From contig NZ_JACWMS010000002.1 in the NCBI RefSeq assembly GCF_014673215.1, positions 310,001 to 374,000 of the forward strand: a stretch of 64,000 nt of DNA, given 5' to 3'. Shown here piece after piece: positions 8,288 through 16,748 of the stretch (the stretch's first letter is position 1; every line of letters begins with the position of its first letter). Source of the DNA: Gordonia hankookensis. GTDB lineage: Bacteria > Actinomycetota > Actinomycetes > Mycobacteriales > Mycobacteriaceae. The position numbers were made by a program, and so were the translations under genes. A model generated the notes under the pieces. That model did not search any database. It was not told the DNA's origin and saw nothing but the letters and a program-made list of their open reading frames with translations.

Positions 8288-9859
8288 ATGTCGGGCCGTG
8301 CGTTGTCCTCACGTCGGTTGGGCGGTCGCCCCTTCATCGTCGCGTCAGCCGTGCTCACGGTGGGCCTGGTGCTCATCTCGATCCTCGGCGCGGCACCTGC
8401 CACTGCCGCCACGCACTACTTCCCCGACATCTCGGAGAAGTCGGTACCGAAAGCCCGATGCGGCCCGGGGGCGCTCGCCGAGCCTGGGCTGCAGGGCGAG
8501 GTCAGCGCCGAGGACCGCAACTCTGGTCGCAGTACGGCCGGCTATCGGTGCAACCTGACCCAACTCGGGAACGTGCGCGGCGCCGGCGGCGGGATCGTCT
8601 CGGCCACCTTTGACCACTGCAGCTATACGGGCAGTCTGTTCCCGGGCGACAACTTCGTGAAGCAGCCCGGCGTGCAGGTGGTCGATGCCTCGAATCCCCA
8701 GCGCCCGCAGGTCGTCGGCTCGCTCACCGATCCCGCCATGCGTGGTGGCACCTGGGAAACGCTGAAGGTCAACCGGCAACGCAAGCTGTTGGCGGCGACG
8801 GCGGTGCCGTTGCTGTGGGGTGGCGGCCTCTTCGCCATCTATGACATCTCCGACTGCGCACACCCCGTATTGCTCAATGCCGGTGGTCCCGGCCTCGCCA
8901 CGCCGTTGCCGTTCACCTCGCACGAAGGCGGGTTCTCCCCGGACGGGCGGACCTATTGGGCCTCCGGACTGTCGCCGGGACACCTGTCGGCGATCGACGT
9001 CTCGGATCCGAGCAGGCCACGGGTGATCTGGCAGGGCCTGCACAGTCTGCTCGGGCACGGCTTCGGTATCTCCCCCGACGGCAATCGGATGTACCTCTCG
9101 AACATGGCGGGGATCACCGTCCTCGACATCAGTGCCGTGCAGCGTCGCGCCCCCTATCCGCAGGTCCCGCATCTCGCCGCGTATCTGTGGCCGGACGGGC
9201 AGCTCAATCAGCATTCGATCCCGATCACCCACCGATCCCGGCCGTACATCATCACTGCCGACGAGGGCGGCTCCGGCGGCGTGAAGATCTTCGACGTCAG
9301 CTCGGTCGACCGGCCGAGATATGCCGCACAGATCAAACTCGAGATCAACCTGCCCGACAATCTCGACCGCAACCTGCGCTCGTCGATGGGCGGGTCCCTG
9401 TTCAGCAGTAATCCGCACTACTGTGCGGTCGACCGCCCCGCGGATCCGACCACCCTGGCGTGCGGTTGGGAGTCGTCCGGAATCCGGGTCTTCGACATCC
9501 GCGACTTCACGCGGATCCGGGAGATCGCCTATTTCAATCCACCCGCACGCAAGGGCGCCACCCTTGTCGATGCGCCCAACTCACCGCACGTTCTCGGCTC
9601 GGTCATCGGCGTCCCGGCCGTCGATTTCCTGAGCCTCGGGATGTCGATGGCGCACGGGAAGGTGAAGCTCGGCGACGTCATCGGCCCGCGTTCCGGCATG
9701 GTGATCGGCGGCGACATGTCCACCGACTGGTGCCTCTCGCCACCGGAGTTCCATGGCAACGAACTCTGGACGACCTGTGCCGACGGCGGGTTCTACGCAC
9801 TCGCCCTGAGCCCGAAGGTCTACACGCCGCCCGCCGACCAGCAGTCGACGATCGGATGA
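8288..9859 (+). CDS. Secreted LVIVD-repeat beta-propeller protein
   Basis: A 523-residue exported protein. A signal peptide (VLTVGLVLISILGAAPATAA) is followed by repeated blocks of the type VQVVDASNPQRPQVVG, IYDISDCAHPVLL, AIDVSDPSRPRVI, VLDISAV and IFDVSSVDRPR. This is the LVIVD pattern of secreted propellers. No catalytic residues are recognisable; binding or cell-surface roles are usual guesses. The stop overlaps the next start as ATGA, so it is translationally coupled to the DUF305 gene. Several Cys pairs (for example HYCAVDRP and LACGWES) could form disulfides outside the cell. Confidence 0.8.
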   Translation: MSGRALSSRRLGGRPFIVASAVLTVGLVLISILGAAPATAATHYFPDISEKSVPKARCGPGALAEPGLQGEVSAEDRNSGRSTAGYRCNLTQLGNVRGAGGGIVSATFDHCSYTGSLFPGDNFVKQPGVQVVDASNPQRPQVVGSLTDPAMRGGTWETLKVNRQRKLLAATAVPLLWGGGLFAIYDISDCAHPVLLNAGGPGLATPLPFTSHEGGFSPDGRTYWASGLSPGHLSAIDVSDPSRPRVIWQGLHSLLGHGFGISPDGNRMYLSNMAGITVLDISAVQRRAPYPQVPHLAAYLWPDGQLNQHSIPITHRSRPYIITADEGGSGGVKIFDVSSVDRPRYAAQIKLEINLPDNLDRNLRSSMGGSLFSSNPHYCAVDRPADPTTLACGWESSGIRVFDIRDFTRIREIAYFNPPARKGATLVDAPNSPHVLGSVIGVPAVDFLSLGMSMAHGKVKLGDVIGPRSGMVIGGDMSTDWCLSPPEFHGNELWTTCADGGFYALALSPKVYTPPADQQSTIG

Positions 9860-10500
9860 GCACCGCCATCCGGGCGGTCGCCACCGCCGCCGTCGCCGTC
9901 CTGCTCATCTCGATCGGGGTGGTGGCAGGCGTGGCATGGCAGAGCACTCACGACGGCACCGACACCTCGTACCGGCCGAGCGTCATCGACATCGGGTTCG
10001 CCCAGGACATGTCGGCCCACCACGATCAGGCGATCCTGATGGCACAGAGCCTCTCCCCCGACGCCGCACTCGAGATCCGCGGGCTGGCCAACCGGATCGT
10101 CGTGTCGCAGACCGCCGAGACGTCGACGATGCGTGGATGGCTGACGTGGTTCGGCATCCCGGTCACCTCGGATCATCCGATGTCGTGGATGGACCACCCG
10201 CAGAGCCACCATCACGGTGTGCCCCCGGGCGATGGTCCGCCGATGCCCGGGATGGCGAGCGTCGACGAACTGACGCGGCTGTCGGTCGCCCACGGCCGTG
10301 GCGCCGAAATCCTCTTCCTCCAGTTGATGATCCGCCACCATCGCGGTGGGATCGACATGGCCGTGGCAGCTCACAACGATGCCCGGGCGAGTTCGGTGAC
10401 GAAGCAGCTCGCCCTGACGATGATCAGTGACGAGGGTGACGAGATCGGGCAGATGACCTTGCTACTGCGCGCCCGGGAGGCACTGCCGCTGCCCACCTGA
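9856..10500 (+). CDS. DUF305 exported protein
   Basis: A 214-residue protein with one N-terminal hydrophobic segment (VAVLLISIGVVAGVAW) and two His-rich halves, DMSAHHDQAILMA and MIRHHRGGIDMA, the DUF305 signature. A His/Met-rich linker (MSWMDHPQSHHHG) sits between them. His/Met richness suggests copper or other metal binding, but the function of the family is not established. ATG 9856 overlaps the upstream stop by 4 bases, so it is coupled to the LVIVD-repeat gene and the two products probably work in the same extracytoplasmic place. Confidence 0.85.
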   Translation: MSTAIRAVATAAVAVLLISIGVVAGVAWQSTHDGTDTSYRPSVIDIGFAQDMSAHHDQAILMAQSLSPDAALEIRGLANRIVVSQTAETSTMRGWLTWFGIPVTSDHPMSWMDHPQSHHHGVPPGDGPPMPGMASVDELTRLSVAHGRGAEILFLQLMIRHHRGGIDMAVAAHNDARASSVTKQLALTMISDEGDEIGQMTLLLRAREALPLPT

Positions 10501-10518
10501 CCGGCCGGCCGGGCGAGA

Positions 10519-11394
10519 TCAGTCTCGGCCCGCAGGCGTGCGTTCGATCCATGCGATGAGATCGCGCCGGACCTCGTCGCGATTGATCTCGTTGAGGATC
10601 TCGTGACGCGCGCCGGGGTACACCTTCACGGTGACGTCGGTCAGGCCGCCTGCCCGATAGTGATCGGCGAGCAGATTCGACAGGGCCAGTCCTCCATTGA
10701 CGGGATCGAGGTCACCGACGGCGATGAGGATCGGCAGCGACGACGCCATGCCGCCCACACGGCCGGGGTCGGCGATCGCGCGGGCCTGCATGAACATGTC
10801 CTTGCCCGACTCGGCGTCGAGGCCGAAGCCACAGAGGGGATCGGCGACGTAGGCGTCGACGATCGCATCGTCGCGACTGAGCCAGTCGTATTCGGTACGA
10901 GCCGGCTCGAACGGCGCATTGAATCCCGACAGGTCGATCTCTGAGTCGAGGTCGAGAGCGGGCTCGAGGCCGTCGAGCGCCGCGGTCCCGCTCAAGACCA
11001 CCGCGTCGACGGTGTCACTGTGATCGAGGAGGAACTGCTGCGCGGCGAACGACCCCATACTGTGGGCGATCATCGCCACCGGCAGGCCGGGGTACTCGGC
11101 GCGCACGCCGGCCACGACGACGCCGATATCGGCGACCAGGCGCTGCCAGCCGTCGGGGCCGAGATCACCGGGCTCCCGACCCGCCTGCACCGACCCGCCG
11201 TGACCGCGGTGATCGTAGGCGTGGACAACGAACCCGGCATCGGCGAATGCCTCAGCAGTCTCGGCGTAGCGCTGTGAGTGTTCGCCCATGCCGTGCACCA
11301 GCACCAGTGCCGCACGGGCATCGCCGTCCGGAACCCAACGACGGCCCAGCAGCGGAGTTCCGTCGCCGGCGGTCACGGTGAACGTCTCGGCCAT
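10519..11394 (-). CDS. Monoacylglycerol lipase/lysophospholipase-type alpha/beta hydrolase
   Basis: A 291-residue serine hydrolase with LVHGMGEHSQRY (oxyanion loop), YDHRGHGGS, nucleophile elbow AHSMGS near residue 115, catalytic Asp in VGDLDPVN and His in PGARHEILNE. This set is typical of monoglyceride lipases (serine aminopeptidase S33/Hydrolase_4 fold, as in Rv0183 of M. tuberculosis). It should release fatty acid from monoacylglycerol or lysolipids. No signal peptide is visible. It diverges from the membrane acyltransferase gene across a 177-base spacer. Confidence 0.87.
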   Translation of the reverse strand: MAETFTVTAGDGTPLLGRRWVPDGDARAALVLVHGMGEHSQRYAETAEAFADAGFVVHAYDHRGHGGSVQAGREPGDLGPDGWQRLVADIGVVVAGVRAEYPGLPVAMIAHSMGSFAAQQFLLDHSDTVDAVVLSGTAALDGLEPALDLDSEIDLSGFNAPFEPARTEYDWLSRDDAIVDAYVADPLCGFGLDAESGKDMFMQARAIADPGRVGGMASSLPILIAVGDLDPVNGGLALSNLLADHYRAGGLTDVTVKVYPGARHEILNEINRDEVRRDLIAWIERTPAGRD

Positions 11395-11571
11395 GGTGCG
11401 CTCCCTCTGTAGGCCCCCGACCTCGTCGTCGGCGGGATTCGCGACTGACGCTAACCCACCACAACGCCCGCCCGCGGCCGTTCACCGAACCATCGTCGCG
11501 AAGGCCCCCGGGGTGAGCCGAGAACTCTCAGGTTTGAGGAGTAACCTCTCCGCGGGTCCCTCGGCCATCTG

Positions 11572-13029
11572 GTGTCCGAGGTGACCGGAGTGAAGCGGGA
11601 GGGCCGGGGCATCGTCACACAGGAACAACAGACACAGCCTCCCGAGCCTCCGCCGAATCCGGACGAATCGGACAGTGCGGCAACCCAATTCGCTGCCCCT
11701 GCGAAGCCGGTGACCGCAAAGCCGGACCGACACCTCTACCAGATCGATTTCGTGCGACTGGTGACGTTCGCAGCGGTCATCCTCGACCATGTCCTCCTCG
11801 GCATCGCGACGGGCACCGATGTCGGCGCCGGGGCCCTCGGGCTCCTGTTGCGCTACACCAGGTACTCGTTCTTCGCGTTGACCGGATTCGTCCTCACATA
11901 CCAATACCGCGACCGCGAACTCAAACCCCTCACCTTCTGGCGACGTCGATACAAGTTGATCGGCCTGCCGTTCCTGGTGTGGAGCCTCTTCTACTGGGTG
12001 TACGGGCGCTATCGCGCGGGCGGTATGACCGCTCTGGGCGATCTGGTCGATTCGCCCCATTCGATCGCGTTGTCACTCAAGAGCATCGCCTACGACCTCG
12101 TCACCGGCAATGCCTGGTATCACCTGTACTTCCTGTCGGTCAGCATGCAGATCTATGCGGTCTTCCCCCTCATCCTGATCGTGCTCCGCAAGACCTGGGG
12201 ATACCACCGGTACCTGCTGCTCATGAGCTTTGCCGCACAGACGACGTTGCTGTACTTCATGGTCCGGCCTCCGCTCGACTTCTTCACCCATGGCCCCCAG
12301 CACATGCTGTGGGCACATCTCGTCGCGACGATCCTGCCGTACCAGTTCTTCGTGCTCGCCGGATGCGTTGCTGCGATGCACTACCCGGCGTTCCAGCACT
12401 TCATGACCCGGTGGCGTTGGCAGCTGATCGCCGGCGCGGCCCTGGTGATCGCGCTGACACTGCTGTACTACCTGCACGAGACGCACACGGGCGAGACCAT
12501 CTTCCGGGCCACCAACGTGTTCATGGTGCACAACACATTCGCCTACATCGCGATCATCACGATCCTCTACTGCCTCGGCACGGTCTGGCAGAGCCGCCGC
12601 ACCAAGGGCTCGGTACCCGACAACTTCATGCGGACCGCCGCCGACCGCTCGTTCGGCATCTACCTGGCGCACGCACTGGCCCTGAGCGAATTGATGCCCA
12701 TCATCGCCGAGCATCGGAATCTACCGACCTGGCCGCTGATCCTGGTCGCCTACGTGGGCACCGTCGCCTTGACGATCTTCATCGTGGAGGTGTTGCGGCG
12801 CAGCCCGATCAGTCTGATCACAACCGGCCGCAGCACCATCGATTGGCGAACCCAGAATGCCGGCCGATCGATGGCCGTGGCGACCACCGCCATCGCTCTG
12901 GGCGTTCTCCTGCGCGTCGTGTTCGCTGCTCTCGTGGGCGATCTCATCGTCGCCACGGGCGCACTGCTGCTCGTCTCCGCGGGCCTGGCGTTCTGGCGTC
13001 AGCGCCGGGCCGCTACCGCAGCGCTCTGA
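11572..13029 (+). CDS. Membrane acyltransferase, acyltransferase-3 family
   Basis: A 485-residue integral membrane protein. A Pro-rich cytoplasmic head (about 60 residues) is followed by LYQIDFVRLVTFAAVILDHV, the conserved start of acyltransferase-3 proteins with Arg and His residues. About ten hydrophobic segments follow, with FALTGFVLTYQYRDRELKPLTFWRRRYK. Family members O-acylate sugars or lipids of the envelope. The acceptor here is unknown. The start is one of several in-frame GTG codons (11572, 11581, 11590). The 3' end overlaps the convergent SGNH hydrolase gene by 17 bases. Confidence 0.85.
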   Translation: MSEVTGVKREGRGIVTQEQQTQPPEPPPNPDESDSAATQFAAPAKPVTAKPDRHLYQIDFVRLVTFAAVILDHVLLGIATGTDVGAGALGLLLRYTRYSFFALTGFVLTYQYRDRELKPLTFWRRRYKLIGLPFLVWSLFYWVYGRYRAGGMTALGDLVDSPHSIALSLKSIAYDLVTGNAWYHLYFLSVSMQIYAVFPLILIVLRKTWGYHRYLLLMSFAAQTTLLYFMVRPPLDFFTHGPQHMLWAHLVATILPYQFFVLAGCVAAMHYPAFQHFMTRWRWQLIAGAALVIALTLLYYLHETHTGETIFRATNVFMVHNTFAYIAIITILYCLGTVWQSRRTKGSVPDNFMRTAADRSFGIYLAHALALSELMPIIAEHRNLPTWPLILVAYVGTVALTIFIVEVLRRSPISLITTGRSTIDWRTQNAGRSMAVATTAIALGVLLRVVFAALVGDLIVATGALLLVSAGLAFWRQRRAATAAL

Positions 13030-13930
13030 GGATCAGCTGCGTGACAGCGCTCTTGCCCGTGCGATTCGGGTGGTAGAAGACTCCGCGTTCGAATCCGTAC
13101 ACCCAGGGGCGCTGCGAGCACACAGCGTGGGCAGCACCCGATTTCGATGCGGTGACCAGTACGGCTCCGGTCGACCGCGCGGCGCGGGCGGTGGCCTCGG
13201 CCAGACCGTCGAAGACCCGCTTGGTCTCCGCGCGTTCGGAGTAGGTGAGCGGCAGCTCGGAACACGATGTCGAGGTCGTCCCGATCACCGGCGGGTAGTC
13301 GACCAGGACGATCTCGGCATGCGGGGCTCGTGCCCGAACGGCCTCGACGGTTCGGGCGATCGTCCGCTCGACCTCGCGGTAGGCGGCGGGCGTCGGCTCG
13401 GGAGCGGGGAGGCGCCCTGCGCCGCAGACTCGTTGGGCCACCCCGGCAGCCGCTGGTTGCACCGCGTTGCCACAGCTGAGTGAGGTCAAACGGCCGATGT
13501 AGTCGAGATCGTTCCCGCCCGTCGTGATGGTCACCAGGGCCGTTTTCGGGGTGACCGCGGCAACCTGCGGCTCGCTCGTCTTGCCTCGCTGCGCGCGGTC
13601 GACGATGTCTACTGTCTTGGCACCTGAGCAGGTCACGTCCACCAGGCGCATCCCACGCGCCGAGGCCACCTGGTGCGGATAATTGTCGGTCGATCGCATA
13701 CAGGGCGTTCGCGGCGCCGACGACAATTCGGGCCCGGCGGCATAGGAACTGCCCAGTGCCACATACGTCTTGGGAATGTGGCCGGAGCCCGCAGCATTCG
13801 CCTTCACCGGAGGGCTGACCGTCTCGGTGATCGCGGTACCGGGGACGACGACGGCGGCCACGGCGGCCACGGACGCGGCAATGGTCGCCGCGCGGGTCAC
13901 GAGTTCACGCCTCATGACGGATAGTCTCAC
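13013..13930 (-). CDS. Secreted SGNH/GDSL-type lipase
   Basis: A 305-residue exported hydrolase. The N terminus is basic then hydrophobic (VTRAATIAASVAAVAAVVVP), a signal peptide. Block I is YVALGSSYAAGPEL (nucleophile Ser in GSSY), the Asn block is TTGGNDLDYIG, and the C-terminal FYHPNRTGK holds the catalytic His. Six Cys suggest disulfides outside the cell. It is similar in layout to the secreted SGNH lipases of actinomycetes, which hydrolyse esters and lipids. The substrate is not readable. It is convergent with the membrane acyltransferase. Confidence 0.88.
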   Translation of the reverse strand: MRLSVMRRELVTRAATIAASVAAVAAVVVPGTAITETVSPPVKANAAGSGHIPKTYVALGSSYAAGPELSSAPRTPCMRSTDNYPHQVASARGMRLVDVTCSGAKTVDIVDRAQRGKTSEPQVAAVTPKTALVTITTGGNDLDYIGRLTSLSCGNAVQPAAAGVAQRVCGAGRLPAPEPTPAAYREVERTIARTVEAVRARAPHAEIVLVDYPPVIGTTSTSCSELPLTYSERAETKRVFDGLAEATARAARSTGAVLVTASKSGAAHAVCSQRPWVYGFERGVFYHPNRTGKSAVTQLILRALR

Positions 13931-13996
13931 ACAGCGTCACCCACCGGGCGCACAGACCCCGCCGATCATGCCGAAGGTGTTGTGCGCGCGACGTGA

Positions 13997-14860
13997 TCAG
14001 AAGATCTGTGGCAGATCTGTCGACACCCGATCGGTGAAGGTGGCGGGTCGCTTCTCCAGGAAGGAGGTGACCCCCTCGGCGACGTCTGGCATGGTGCCGC
14101 GGTAGTAGATGGCCTTCGAATCGGCCTCGTGGGCCACGCGGGGGCTCGGCGCACCTGCCATCCGCCACAGCAATTGGCGCGTCAGGGCGACCGACACCGG
14201 TGCGGTGCCGGACGTCATCTTCCTCGCCACCTCGATCGCGGTGGCGAGCACGTCCGCCTTGGGCACGACCTGCTGCACCAGCCCCCGTTCGTGGGCTTCG
14301 GCCACCGGCACCATCTGTGCACCCATCGTCCATTGCAGCGCGGTTGGCAGTCCCACGAGTCGTGGCAGGAACCAGGTCGAGCACGCCTCCGGGACCAATC
14401 CTCGCTGGGCGAACACGAATCCGAACTTCGCATCCTCGGACGCGATCCGGACGTCGGCGGCCAGCGTCATCGTCACGCCGACGCCCGCGGCCGCCCCATT
14501 GATCGCCATCACGACGGGTTTCAACGACTCGAAGATCCGGAGGGTCAGTTGTCCGCCCGAATCCGGCGGGATCTCGCCGGGAGCGGGCTCCTCGAGCTCG
14601 AACGTCGTGGCGCCTCCACCGAGATCTGCGCCCGCACAGAACGCGCGGCCGTTCCCCGTGATCACGACGGCCCGGATCGAGTCGTCGGCGTCGCACCTGT
14701 CGAGTGCGGCCTTGATCTCCTCCCCCATCTCGAACGTGAAGGCGTTGAGGCGGTCGGGGCGGTTGAGCCGGATCACCGCGATCTCGTCGTCGAGCTCGAC
14801 GGAGATGACACCCTCCGACTCGGCAGCGGACAAGCCAGAAGCGGTCTGATCTGAAGTCAC
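13997..14860 (-). CDS. Enoyl-CoA hydratase/isomerase family protein
   Basis: A 287-residue crotonase. It has IRLNRPDRLNAFTFEM, the acyl-CoA oxyanion loop GNGRAFCAGADLGG, and INGAAAGVGVTMTLAADVRIAS, the second oxyanion segment. The following FAQRGLVPEACSTWFLPRLVG places a Glu near the usual active site. It should hydrate or isomerise a 2-enoyl-CoA in fatty acid or related degradation. No partner beta-oxidation gene is adjacent, so the substrate is open. A 120-base spacer separates it from the divergent YCII gene. Confidence 0.88.
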   Translation of the reverse strand: MTSDQTASGLSAAESEGVISVELDDEIAVIRLNRPDRLNAFTFEMGEEIKAALDRCDADDSIRAVVITGNGRAFCAGADLGGGATTFELEEPAPGEIPPDSGGQLTLRIFESLKPVVMAINGAAAGVGVTMTLAADVRIASEDAKFGFVFAQRGLVPEACSTWFLPRLVGLPTALQWTMGAQMVPVAEAHERGLVQQVVPKADVLATAIEVARKMTSGTAPVSVALTRQLLWRMAGAPSPRVAHEADSKAIYYRGTMPDVAEGVTSFLEKRPATFTDRVSTDLPQIF

Positions 14861-14980
14861 GTTCGCGATACTAACCCTGGCGGAAAATCATTCTCCGTAC
14901 TGTGTCGATCTGTCGCGAGCCCGTTCGACGCATGGTTGGAGGGCCTCGACCCCGCGGGCCCCGGGACGAAAGGCACGACC

Positions 14981-15406
14981 ATGAAGTACATGCTCATCAT
15001 GCGAGCAACCGAAGAAGCCATCGCCGCCTCTGCCGAGGTCGATTTCACCGAGATCATCAATGCGATGGGCCGGTACAACGAGGAGATGATCAACGCCGGA
15101 GTCCTGGCTGCCGGCGAGGGCCTCAGCGACCCATCCGAAGGCGTCGTGGTGGCCTTCTCCGACGACGACGAACCCCTGGTCACCGACGGTCCGTACGGCG
15201 AGGTCCACGAACTGTTCAACGGATTCTGGATTCTGCAGGTCTCCAGCCGGGAAGAGGCGCTCGAGTGGGCGAAGAAGGCCCCGCTCGGGACCGGTTCCAA
15301 ACTGGAGGTCCGGCGGATCAACGACGAGACCGACTTCGCTGAGTTCGCCGACAACGAGTACATCCAGAAAGAGAAGGGCTGGCGGGAACAGCTCGCCTCG
15401 GAATGA
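14981..15406 (+). CDS. YCII/DGPF-domain protein paired with an ECF42 sigma factor
   Basis: A 141-residue protein of the YCII-related family. It begins KYMLIMRATEEA and holds VTDGPYGEVHELFNGFWIL, the DGPF-type signature. DGPF proteins are the standard partners of ECF42 sigma factors and may modulate them; their biochemical action is not settled. The ATG at 14981 follows an AAAGG-like site. The stop overlaps the sigma factor start as ATGA, so the two are co-translated. Confidence 0.87.
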   Translation: MKYMLIMRATEEAIAASAEVDFTEIINAMGRYNEEMINAGVLAAGEGLSDPSEGVVVAFSDDDEPLVTDGPYGEVHELFNGFWILQVSSREEALEWAKKAPLGTGSKLEVRRINDETDFAEFADNEYIQKEKGWREQLASE

Positions 15407-16635
15407 ACGACGTCGAGATACGGCGCAGGGTCGACGCGGTCTGGCGCATCGAGGGCACCCGGATCGTCGCCACTCTCTCCCGCGTCGTCGGTGACGTCGG
15501 ACTTGCCGAGGACCTTGCGCACGAAGCCGTCGCCGAGGCGCTCGAACAGTGGCCGCGGTCGGGTGTCCCGCGAAACGCGGGCGCCTGGCTGACGGCCGTC
15601 GCGAAGCGACGCGCGATCGACGGGTGGCGCCGACAAGAACGCCTCGATCAGCGATATGAGGTCATTGCGCGCGATCTCGGCACGGTCACCGACGAGGAGT
15701 GGGAACCGGTCCGCGACGACGTGCTGAAATTGGTGTTCACCGCGTGCCACCCCGTTCTGAAACGAGAAGCGCAGGTCGCCTTGACGCTACGGGTCGTCGG
15801 TGGGCTCAGCACCGAGGAGCTGGCCCGGTTGTTCCTGACGTCGGTGCCGACGATGCAGCAGCGGATCGTGCGCGCCAAGAAGACGCTCTCGGCGGCCCGC
15901 GTACCCTACGAGGTCCCCGAACCGCCCGAGTGGCGAGAACGCCTCTCCGGCGTGCTCGGCGTCATCTACCTGATCTTCACCGAAGGGTATGCCGCGACCG
16001 CCGGCGAGACCTGGATGCGTCGCGATCTCGCGCAGGAGGCGGTTCGCCTCGGGCGTGTTCTCGCCACCCTGGTGCCCCGCGAGCCCGAAGTCCACGGACT
16101 GCTCGCGTTGATGGAACTGCAGGCCTCCCGTTTCGCAGCACGCGTCGGCGCCGACGGGCGACCGGTGCTACTGGCCGCACAGGACCGTCGTCGGTGGGAC
16201 CGCGGGCAGATCGCCCGCGGACTGACTGCACTCGAGCGGTCCGACGCGCTCGGCCGCGGTCGCGGTCCATATGCCCTGCAGGCGGCCATCGCCGCCTGCC
16301 ACGCAGGTGCGCCGGCCGTCGACGCAACCGATTGGCCCCAGATCGTCCTTCTCTACGAGGCGCTGGAGCAACTGACCCGCAACCCCGTGGTGACCCTGAA
16401 CAAGATCGTCGCGATCTCCATGGTGTCGGGGGCCGGCGCAGCGTTGGAGATCCTCGACGCAGAAGTCGACGACAGGGCCCTCGCCGGGTCGCACCTGCTG
16501 CCGAGCGTCCGCGGAGAGTTGCTCACGCGGCTCGGCCGGACCGTCGATGCGCGGATCGAACTCGAACGCGCCCGCGAGCTCACCGCCAACGGTGCTCAAC
16601 GTCGCGTCCTCGAGGAGAAGATCGCGGCGTTGTGA
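15403..16635 (+). CDS. ECF42-type RNA polymerase sigma factor with C-terminal extension
   Basis: A 410-residue protein. Sigma region 2 is in the first 80 residues (GLAEDLAHEAVAEALEQWP, then GAWLTAVAKRRAIDGWRR). Region 4 follows with LTLRVVGGLSTEELARLFL and VPTMQQRIVRAKKTL. A long C-terminal half contains GVIYLIFTEGYAATAG, the DUF6596/TPR-like extension that defines ECF42. No anti-sigma gene is next to it; in this group the C-terminal extension and the DGPF partner are thought to control activity. Coupling to the upstream YCII gene supports the assignment. Confidence 0.9.
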   Translation: MNDVEIRRRVDAVWRIEGTRIVATLSRVVGDVGLAEDLAHEAVAEALEQWPRSGVPRNAGAWLTAVAKRRAIDGWRRQERLDQRYEVIARDLGTVTDEEWEPVRDDVLKLVFTACHPVLKREAQVALTLRVVGGLSTEELARLFLTSVPTMQQRIVRAKKTLSAARVPYEVPEPPEWRERLSGVLGVIYLIFTEGYAATAGETWMRRDLAQEAVRLGRVLATLVPREPEVHGLLALMELQASRFAARVGADGRPVLLAAQDRRRWDRGQIARGLTALERSDALGRGRGPYALQAAIAACHAGAPAVDATDWPQIVLLYEALEQLTRNPVVTLNKIVAISMVSGAGAALEILDAEVDDRALAGSHLLPSVRGELLTRLGRTVDARIELERARELTANGAQRRVLEEKIAAL

Positions 16636-16690
16636 GCGTCGCCCGGCCCCAGAGGAGCGCGCTCGCGAACGCCTCGAAGGGCACGACGAA

Positions 16691-16725
16691 CGGGCCGCCG
16701 CGACAATCGCTGTCGCGGCGGCCCG
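16691..16725. terminator. Bidirectional intrinsic hairpin between ECF42 and clpC
   Basis: A perfect 15-base stem (16691-16705 pairs with 16711-16725) and a 5-base loop ATCGC lie between the convergent sigma factor and clpC ends. No long T-run follows, as is usual in high-GC actinobacteria. Confidence 0.8.
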
Positions 16726-16748
16726 TCTGTGTTCGGTTGTGAGAGTGA

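Noticed and set aside
11495..11565. Glycine-riboswitch-like string AACTCTCAGG upstream of the membrane acyltransferase gene
   Set aside because: The 3' half resembles the glycine aptamer, with CGCGAAGG before it, but the required 5' GGAGAG strand and the paired stems are absent. The downstream gene is not a glycine gene.
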